Assembly (NCBI GenBank): GCA_032718475.1
Contig: JAUCBJ010006397.1
Location: 21,053-85,052 of the forward strand
From: Nemertoderma westbladi
Lineage: Eukaryota > Xenacoelomorpha > Nemertodermatida > Nemertodermatidae
Length of the DNA stretch: 64,000 bases
Direction: 5' to 3'
The notes under the pieces are model-generated. The model ran no database searches. It saw only the letters and a list, made by a program, of their open reading frames with translations, and had not been told where the DNA came from. Both the position numbers and the translations under genes were made by a program. This document shows, one piece after another, positions 57,057 to 64,000 of this stretch; the stretch's first letter is position 1, and every line of letters begins with the position of its first letter.

Positions 57057-57264
57057 ATCCAACCAGTACTGCCGCAGTACGGGATACGGCTACTAGGCTA
57101 CCCCACGCACACGAATGACACGATTCTGCGATTACCTTGTAGTTATGAATTATTATTTTATTTTATCCGAATCATATACAGTAGGCCTATATCAGTATAT
57201 CATATAGTATCGGGTAGTTTGAATTAGAACTTGAGAACTGTGATCATCAAAGAGCAACAACAAA

Positions 57265-58225
57265 TGTAATGTGTGGGGCGAGCCACGAAGTTGGCGGAGC
57301 CTTAGCGAATTGACACTGTTAGGGGGTGGGTCAATTTATGCAAATAGTTGTCGTCGTCGTCGTCGTCGTTGTCGTCGTCGTCGTCGTCGTCGTTGTCGTC
57401 GTTACGATTTTGACATGCTAATAACTTTGTCGGATTTAAAGCTGCCAAGTTGAAAATTTGTAGGTATCAATATGAGCAAAAGTTGAGATTTTTGAGAGAC
57501 TTTCAGACACCATCAGTGCAATGGTCTCCCGCTAGAGGGCCACATGTCTAAACATTAAATGCCCTCCCATTTCTTTGCTTTTAATCCGTTTAAGCTGAAA
57601 CTTGGCAGATATGTATTAGACCATTAGCTGTGACTTTCAAAGGAGGCGAATCCATCTGCAGTTCTCCAGTCTGCCGCTAGAGGGCCAAAGGTCTGAAAGT
57701 GAAATCGTTGTCGTCGTTACGATTTTGACATGCTAATAACTTTGTCGGATTTAAAGCTGCCAAGTTGAAAATTTGTAGGTATCAATATGAGCTAAAGTTG
57801 AGACGTTTGAGAGACTTTCAGACACCATCAGAGCAATAGTCTCCTGCTAGAGGGCCACATGTCTAAACGTTAAATGTCCTCCCATTTCTTTGCTTTTAAT
57901 CCATTTATGCTGAAATTTGGCAGATATGTACTAGACCATTAGCTGTGACTTTGAAAGAAGGAATTGAATTGAATTGAATTGAAGGCTAATCCGTGTGCAG
58001 TTCTTCAGTCTGCCGCTAGAGGGCGAAATGTTTGAAAGTGAAATCTTTCTCCCATCTCGTTATTTATGATCCGTTCAAGCTGAAACGTAGCAGATATGTA
58101 GTAGAAGTCGGCCTGAGTCTTTGGTGGGCAGTAAACGGTCTGGAGTCCTCCAGTCTGCCGCTAGAGGGCGAAATATATAACTAAGTATAATTAAGTCACG
58201 TGCTGCGCGAAGGCCCCACTTCGTG
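57265..58225. repeat. Tandem repeat of about 314 bp with a (GTC)n tract
   Basis: The segment GTCGTCGTTACGATTTTGAC, then GATTTAAAGCTGCCAAGTTG, then GAGAGACTTTCAGACACCAT begins at 57394 and again at 57708. Each unit has two similar halves (about 145 and 170 bp), each ending in a GCTAGAGGGC motif; a third partial unit follows to 58170. The left edge has a (GTC)n run (57350-57400). The two edges are partly inverted: GGGGCGAGCCACGAAGTTGG at the left against GGCCCCACTTCGTG at 58211-58224. This may be one element with internal tandem structure. Confidence 0.75.
57529..58169 (+). promoter_or_regulatory. Five regularly spaced CTCF-like motifs
   Basis: The 12-mer CCGCTAGAGGGC occurs at 57529-57540, 57674-57685, 58013-58024 and 58158-58169, and a one-base variant (CTGCTAGAGGGC) at 57844-57855, all in one orientation and 145 or 169-170 bases apart. 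It fits the CTCF core consensus CC-(A/G)-C-x-AG-(A/G)-(G/T)-GGC. Since CTCF is present in most bilaterians, insulator-like binding is possible, but the motif is simply embedded in each repeat half and binding is inference. Confidence 0.35.
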
Positions 58226-58244
58226 TTTACTTACAGTAAGGTCT

Positions 58245-60475
58245 GCAGTTACGTAGGTACAGTACGCAGATATGGCATACAATTGTGTTTTAATCGATTT
58301 AATCGACCTAAAACAATTTTTTAGCGTGCGACCTAAAACTACATTATTCATTAGGCCCTAATTAATGAGGTTAAAATGTAAAATGATGCAGTTTTCTGGT
58401 TTTAGGTCGCACGCTAAAATAATGTAGTTTTAGGTCGCACGCTAAAATAATGTAGTTTTAGGTCGCACGCTAAAATAATGTAGTTTTAGGTCGCACTCTA
58501 AAATAATGTAGTTTTAGGTCGCACGCTAAAACAATGTAGTTTTAGGTCGCACGCTAAAATAATGTAGTCTTAGGTCGCACGCTAAAACAATGTAGTTTTA
58601 GGTCGCACGCTAAAATAATGTAGTTTTAGGTCGCACCTAAAATAATGTAGTTTTAGGTCGCACGCTAAAACAATGTAGTTTTAGGTCGCATGCTAAAATA
58701 ATGTAGTCTTAGGTCGCACGCTAAAACAATGTAGTTTTAGGTCGCACGCTAAAATAATGTAGTCTTAGGTCGCACGCTAAAACAATGTAGTTTTAGGTCG
58801 CACGCTAAAATAATGTAGTTTTAGGTCGCACCTAAAACAATGTAGTTTTAGGTCGCACGCTAAAATAATGTAGTTTTAGGTCGCACCTAAAACAATGTAG
58901 TTTTAGGTCGCACGCTAAAATAATGTAGTTTTAGGTCGCACGCTAAAATAATGTAGTTTTAGGTCGCACGCTAAAACAATGTAGTTTTAGGTCGCACGCT
59001 AAAATAATGTAGTTTTAGGTCGCACCTAAAACAATGTAGTTTTAGGTCGCATGCTAAAATAATGTAGTTTTAGGTCGCACGCTAAAATAATGTAGTTTTA
59101 GGTCGCACATAAAACAATGTAGTTTTAGGTCGCACGCTAAAATAATGTAGTTTTAGGTCGCACTCTAAAATAATGTAGTTTTAGGTCGCACCTAAAACAA
59201 TGTAGTTTTAGGTCGCACGCTAAAATAATGTAGTTTTAGGTCGCACCTAAAATAATGTAGTTTTAGGTCGCACGCTAAAATAATGTAGTTTTAGGTCGCA
59301 CGCTAAAATAATGTAGTTTTAGGTCGCACGCTAAAATAATGTAGTTTTAGGTCGCACGCTAAAATAATGTAGTTTTAGGTCGCACGCTAAAATAATGTAG
59401 TTTTAGGTCGCACGCTAAAATAATGTAGTTTTAGGTCGCACGCTAAAATAATGTAGTTTTAGGTCGCACGCTAAAATAATGTAGTTTTAGGCCGCACGCT
59501 AAAATAATGTAGTTTTAGGTCGCACCTAAAACAATGTAGTTTTAGGTCGCACGCTAAAATAATGTAGTTTTAGGTCGCACCTAAAACAATGTAGTTTTAG
59601 GTCGCACGCTAAAATAATGTAGTTTTAGGCCGCACGCTAAAATAATGTAGTTTTAGGTCGCACGCTAAAATAATGTAGTTTTAGGTCGCACGCTAAAATA
59701 ATGTAGTTTTAGGTCGCACCTAAAACAATGTAGTTTTAGGTCGCACCTAAAACAATGTAGTTTTAGGTCGCACGCTAAAATAATGTAGTTTTAGGCCGCA
59801 CGCTAAAATAATGTAGTTTTAGGTCGCACATAAAACAATGTAGTTTTAGGTCGCACGCTAAAATAATGTAGTTTTAGGTCGCACTCTAAAATAATGTAGT
59901 TTTAGGTCGCACCTAAAACAATGTAGTTTTAGGTCGCACGCTAAAATAATGTAGTTTTAGGCCGCACGCTAAAATAATGTAGTTTTAGGTCGCACCTAAA
60001 ACAATGTAGTTTTAGGTCGCACGCTAAAATAATGTAGTTTTAGGTCGCACTCTAAAATAATGTAGTTTTAGGTCGCACCTAAAACAATGTAGTTTTAGGT
60101 CGCACGCTAAAATAATGTAGTTTTAGGCCGCACGCTAAAATAATGTAGTTTTAGGTCGCACCTAAAACAATGTAGTTTTAGGTCGCACGCTAAAATAATG
60201 TAGTTTTAGGTCGCACGCTAAAATAATGTAGTTTTAGGTCGCACGCTAAAACAATGTAGTTTTAGGTCGCACGCTAAAATAATGTCGTTTTAGGTCGCAC
60301 GCTAAAATAATGTAGTTTTAGGTCGCACCTAAAATGATGTAGTTTTACAGTTTCGGGTCGCCCGCTAATTTAGGACGACCGCTAGTTGAATTAGCATGCG
60401 TCGCATAGAAGTAGCGAATTAAAACACCAAATGTATCCCATACTGCCATACGCAGATACGGTGACAGTCTTCACC
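58245..60475. mobile_element. Possible foldback element carrying the satellite
   Basis: The left flank (58250-58305, TACGCAGATATGGCATACAA then TTGTGTTTTAATCG), reversed, resembles the right flank (60415-60462: GAATTAAAACACCAAATGTA, then ATACTGCCATACGCAGATAC), and an inverted satellite unit lies just inside the left flank. This suggests the array sits between inverted ends, as in foldback elements with tandem interiors. Similarity is moderate and no duplication is evident. Confidence 0.35.
58395..60345. repeat. About 1.95-kb satellite of 27/28-bp hairpin units
   Basis: About 70 head-to-tail units. The long form is GTAGTTTTAGGTCGCACG plus CTAAAATAAT (28 bp). A 27-bp form lacks one G (…GCACCTAAAACAAT), so that TTTTAGGT and ACCTAAAA become a perfect 8-bp inverted repeat around CGC. 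In the long form TTTTAG and CTAAAA still pair around an 8-base loop. Other variants are GGCCGCACG, GCACTC, GCACAT and GCATGC. One unit in the opposite orientation precedes the array at 58319-58350. No unique spacers are present, so it is not a CRISPR array. Confidence 0.95.
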
Positions 60476-60788
60476 TACACGAGTGGATAGCGGATAGCAA
60501 TACGGACCTTCGTGAGGCAGAACTGCAAACAATGTTACCGTGCAACCGTGGTGTAGCTGCGTAAGTAGGCCTACTCGGCCCTTAAATGCCAAAACCGTCT
60601 ATCTCATTTTTACATAGTTTTGTGAAAAACGCAAAATACATTCCAGGCCTGTCATTTGATTACTGGATTACTGGAAATCCTGTGAAATGATGTCATTAGG
60701 TAAGTTATAGTCATAGAATTCTCTGAACAGCATATTTTTAACTGAAACTCTTATCTACATCTCTCTTATCTATCCCATCATAGTAGAC
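60346..60788. other. Spacer between satellite and LINE fragment
   Basis: Includes the right flank of the satellite (60415-60462) and an ATGCCAAAACCGTCTATCTC motif at 60586 that recurs at 62289 and, inverted, at 63386. No gene. Confidence 0.4.
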
Positions 60789-62200
60789 ATGTACCGAACA
60801 ACAAGAGTCCCACAAGAAATGAAAACAAATAAGTTGGTGCCAGTTCCCAAGAAGGGCAACCTAACACTCTATGGTTCTTTTCGGGGAATCTCATTGATCT
60901 CGATTGCTGCAAAGCTATACAATAGGATTCTATTAAATCGCATCAGGGATCACATTGAGAGACTGCTCCGTGGAAATCAGAATGGGTTCCGTAAAGGTCG
61001 TGGGACCATGGAGCCCATTTTGGCACTTAGAAGGATAATTGAAGAGTTATCAAAAAAGAAAGACCGGCATCTGGCTGTTATCTTTGTTGACTTCTTCAAG
61101 GCCTTTGATTCAGTATCTCGCTCACGTATGTTCAGCATACTTTCATTATATGGGATTCCTGATGAAATTATTGCAGCAATTAGATCAGTATACCATGGTT
61201 CGACAACATTGTGTATACTGTTGATGGTGACACAGGACCATTTGAAGTGTTATGGGGCGTCCTCCAAGGAGACACACTTGCACCATTCTTGTTCATTATT
61301 GTGGTTGACTATGTTCTACGCATGTCCTTAGATCATTATAATGATGATGGGGTGATGATAACTCCACCTACTGGCTCCAGAAGTCGAGGAAATCCTGCCA
61401 AGTACCTAACTGATCTAGACTTTGCTGATGACTTATGAGTACTCTCAGAATCATTAGAGGGAGTCCAACAGCTCCTCAGCTCATTAGAACATGCTGCTTC
61501 TAGTGTTGGTCTTTTTATTAACTCCAGAAAGACCAAAATTCTGACAGTTAACTTTGAAAGTCCTCAGCAAGTCTCTGATCGGATGAGCATAAGCTCAAAG
61601 GATGGTATGCTTGAGCATGTGGACGACTTCTGTTACCTGGGATCATGGATCCGGAAGTTAGGTGAGGACCTTCGAATACGTAAGGGAAAGGCATGGGCAG
61701 CCTTGAATAGGCTTTCCAGGATTTGGAAGTCACCGAGAATTAATCGGAAACTTAAGGTCCGATTATTTAGAGCAGCAGTAGTTCCAGTACTCCTCTATGG
61801 GAGTTCATGCTGGGCTCTAACTGCTGAGGACACCAAATCTCTGGATGGCACATTCACAAGAATGCTACGCCGGGTTCATTGTGTCAAGTACAATGCACAC
61901 ATCTCCAACCAGACACTATATAACATTGGAGGTGTCTCATTGGTTCCCCCAAGCTTGACACTAGAACAAAATCGCCTCCGCTTTGCAGGACATTGCTTTC
62001 GCCGTGAGGACCAGCCAGTGCATAATCTTGTACTTTGGCAGCCTCATGGAGTGAATAAGCATGGTGGACAGCCCATGACTTTCTTGAGACGCATCTTAAA
62101 GGACACTGGCCTTAAAGATGCGGATGATCTAGCAAATGTCATGGGTGATAGGGAGTTGTGGCGGTGCAATTTTGTTGACAAGCCGGCACAGCATTCTTAA
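60789..62200 (+). pseudogene. Non-LTR retrotransposon RT and C-terminal region, disrupted
   Basis: About 470 codons of a LINE polyprotein in three open pieces. 60789-61331 has VPVPKKGN…YGSFRGISLISIAAKLYNR, QNGFRKGRGTMEP and motif A AVIFVDFFKAFDSV. Near 61205 the frame shifts. 61211-61438 has motif B GVLQGDTLAPFLF and motif C LDFADD, then an in-frame TGA at 61436-61438. The same frame resumes (ORF 61583-62200) with FCYLGSWI, KLKVRLFRAAVVPVLLYGSS and a C-terminal tail with RFAGHCFRRED. Upstream endonuclease and ORF1 are missing. It is an old, 5'-truncated copy; the clade (RTE- or CR1-like) cannot be settled by eye. Confidence 0.85.
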
Positions 62201-62479
62201 AAATGCAGCATGCCGATCCTAGTAGTAGTAGTACATAGTGTAATGTGAGATAGAGCGTATTTTCTTTTATGTTTTCATAGACATTTGTATGCCAAAACCG
62301 TCTATCTCAGAGTTAGTCTGTTTTGGCATGTATAAATTTGTTGTTTAACCTGAAGTTCTAGGCATTCTTACATGCCAAAACAGACTATCTCAGATATAAA
62401 CCCTATCTGGCCCGGCTTTTTTAATACGTAATTGGTTAGAAAACAAAAATATGTTGTGTTTGGTTTGATAATTCCGAAG

Positions 62480-63180
62480 GTATACGGGTTTTCGAGGTCG
62501 TCTGATCACGATGAAACTTGTTAATACAGTAATATTTCTCGTACGTCAACCGTCATTTTTGGGGCCATTCTGATACCCCAGGATGAAAAGTAGAAGTAGC
62601 AAAAAATTCATACGGTTAAATTTTGCCTTTGTTTGGGTAATAATGGTTTTCTAGGTCGCTGATCATGATACAACTACTAGTTGAATATCTTCAGTGGTAA
62701 TGAAACTTTCGTTTTTAGTGCTTCTCTGGTGGGACGAAAAATGCAACTGTAGCATAAAACTTACAAATGCCAAAAATTGAATTTAGTTGGATAATATGAT
62801 ATTTTTGTGTCTCATATTCGTGATCAGCTTCTCAGAAAACCCCTAATGTCATGAAATAAGATTGATTTAGTAATGATTTTTGATTAACAAATTTGTTCTA
62901 CATTTATATTTTTCGTGCCGCACATTGACACATTTCTAAAAATGCCTGAATCAACAAGGTACGATATATTTCAGTGTCATATTCGTGATCAGCACTCCAA
63001 AAAAAATCAAAAATTTCAATAAAGGTCATAAAATTGGCTTGATTGCTTGTTTTTTCGTTGCCCAGGGGGCACATTCAAAATTACAAAAAAATTTCTCGAA
63101 TGTTATATTTGAGTTCTACAATCGTCATCAACATCCAAAAAACGCGATATACCGCAAATCAATTTATTTTAGTTAGCCAT
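62480..63180. repeat. Inverted copy of the repeat family at 40690-41340
   Basis: Contains GTCATATTCGTGATCAGCAC, GTCATAAAATTGGCTTGATT and GGGGGCACATTCAAAATTAC, which match the reverse complement of 40690-40860. Its GATCA phrases recur at about 165-bp spacing (62505, 62660, 62820, 62985). Confidence 0.7.
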
Positions 63181-63406
63181 AAAAACTTTTGAAAATTTGA
63201 GTACGAAAAATACCATAAGTATCAGAAAGGGAGTACAGGACAAAAATTAACATAGCTATATAAATGGCGTTTGCGATGTTGGATAGCCCATTAAATTTTA
63301 GGAAACTAGTAAAACTAGGTACTAGTAAAAGCATAATTGTAGGTTATAAGGCAAGTTTACAGTCATTATTGTATTGTAGATCATAGAGATAGACTGTTTT
63401 GGCAAA

Positions 63407-63520
63407 TACAAATGAATAAATTATTATATATTGAATTCAACGGAATACAAGTAGACAGAATACAAATGAATAAATTATTATATATTGAATTCAACGGAAT
63501 ACAAGTAGACAGAATACACA
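63407..63520. repeat. Direct repeat of 54 bp, two copies
   Basis: TACAAATGAATAAATTATTA at 63407 and 63461, each continuing through TATATTGAATTCAACGGAAT to GTAGACAGAATAC. The second copy is followed by a short ACACAGATAGAATA duplication. Confidence 0.95.
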
Positions 63521-63553
63521 GATAGAATATTATAATACACAGATAGAATACAC

Positions 63554-64000
63554 TAGCGTAGCGAGGGTAGGGTCCCAGGGTCCCGGGACCCTACCGTGGA
63601 GATTCCAACTTACACTAACTCTGAGAGCATTTTGCCATCGTCAAGTTCCGTTAAATTAAAAAAATTATAATGACAAGTGCAATAAACCGAAAATATTCGA
63701 AGTTGAAGTTGCCTTGGGAAGGAGCCCGACCCCAGACCAGATACAATCCACATTATCCCAGGCAGGTTGCCAAAGAAAATAAGTAGTAGAAAGGAGACCA
63801 TATTATACCCCATCAAAGTGTTGTAGCCAGGCCTCCAGCCACACTACCAATAATTCCCTCAGGCAACCCCCCCCCCCCCCCCCCCCGCATGATAAGGCAT
63901 CATAATATCATACTATGTTCTTAGAAAACCAGCTTGTTATTACTTAGGCCTATATTATATAATCTCTCAACCAGTTTAATAGTCTGTAATGTAAAGCAAT
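63554..64000. other. Terminal stretch, no gene seen
   Basis: Contains the palindrome GGGTCCCGGGACCC near 63580 within GTAGGGTCCC…GGGACCCTAC, and a 20-base poly-C tract (63867-63886). The short minus frame at 63610-63816 has no domain. Confidence 0.4.
63867..63886. repeat. Poly-C tract (20 C)
   Basis: An uninterrupted run of 20 C after CAGGCAA, the last of the long G/C homopolymers in the window. Confidence 0.95.

Larger units (their letters stand above)
60586..63408. repeat. ATGCCAAAAC-xGTCTATCTC motif set around the LINE
   Basis: ATGCCAAAACCGTCTATCTCA at 60586-60606 and 62289-62309, ATGCCAAAACAGACTATCTC at 62372, and the complement (GAGATAGACTGTTTTGGCAA) at 63386-63405, plus a hairpin partner AGTCTGTTTTGGCAT just after 62309. 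These may be termini of a host element into which the LINE inserted, or its own target-site or terminal repeats. Confidence 0.45.

Noticed and set aside
58395-60345. CRISPR-like regular array of 27-28-bp repeats
   Set aside because: The units abut with no unique spacers, and the sequence is eukaryotic.
61039-61224. 61-codon frame inside the LINE
   Set aside because: It overlaps the reverse transcriptase frame and shows no RT motif of its own.

Overview
The window looks like nuclear DNA of a metazoan. It is AT-rich, has spliceosomal introns with good GT...AG sites, and carries single-copy animal genes (TEKTL1/CCDC105-type tektin, MOCS3, SERCA, HFM1, ATP23) among many repeats. The dense palindromic motifs TAGGCCTA and TACCGGTA, the long G/C homopolymers and the mix of foldback, hAT-like and LINE debris suggest a marine invertebrate, perhaps an echinoderm or other ambulacrarian. 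That placement is only a weak inference. Nothing points to a prokaryotic, plasmid or viral source.

Layout. 1-17.3 kb: seven exons of a tektin-like axonemal gene on the + strand, with the 5' end outside the window. Its 11.3-kb fourth visible intron (4051-15359) holds two uninterrupted minus-strand ORFs, a tandem-SH3 adaptor (5132-6625) and MOCS3 (11026-12297). The same intron holds a 106-copy GTAAA array, a LINE remnant and a near-palindromic element with a 9-bp target duplication. 17.3-25.6 kb: repeats only. 25.6-32.9 kb: a complete two-exon SERCA calcium pump on the minus strand with one 4.2-kb intron. 33-43.7 kb: LINE and SINE debris, GC-rich tandem repeats and a 931-bp non-autonomous hAT element. 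43.8-49.6 kb: HFM1/MER3 as one uninterrupted 1932-codon minus-strand ORF. 49.7-56.2 kb: minisatellites and foldback elements. 56.25-57.06 kb: intronless ATP23 on the minus strand. 57.3-64 kb: a tandem repeat carrying five CTCF-like motifs, a roughly 1.95-kb satellite of 27/28-bp units, a broken LINE reverse transcriptase and further repeats.

The genes do not form one pathway. They are independent housekeeping, ciliary and meiotic genes: calcium pumping, molybdopterin/tRNA sulfur transfer, mitochondrial ATP synthase assembly, crossover formation and axoneme structure. The most distinctive content is structural: the nested antisense genes, the intronless HFM1, the recurrent poly-G tracts (three at one fixed site in a foldback family), clean examples of 8-bp and 9-bp target-site duplications, and satellites built from hairpin-forming units. 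I found no convincing new multi-gene system. The best leads are these repeat architectures and the nested gene arrangement.
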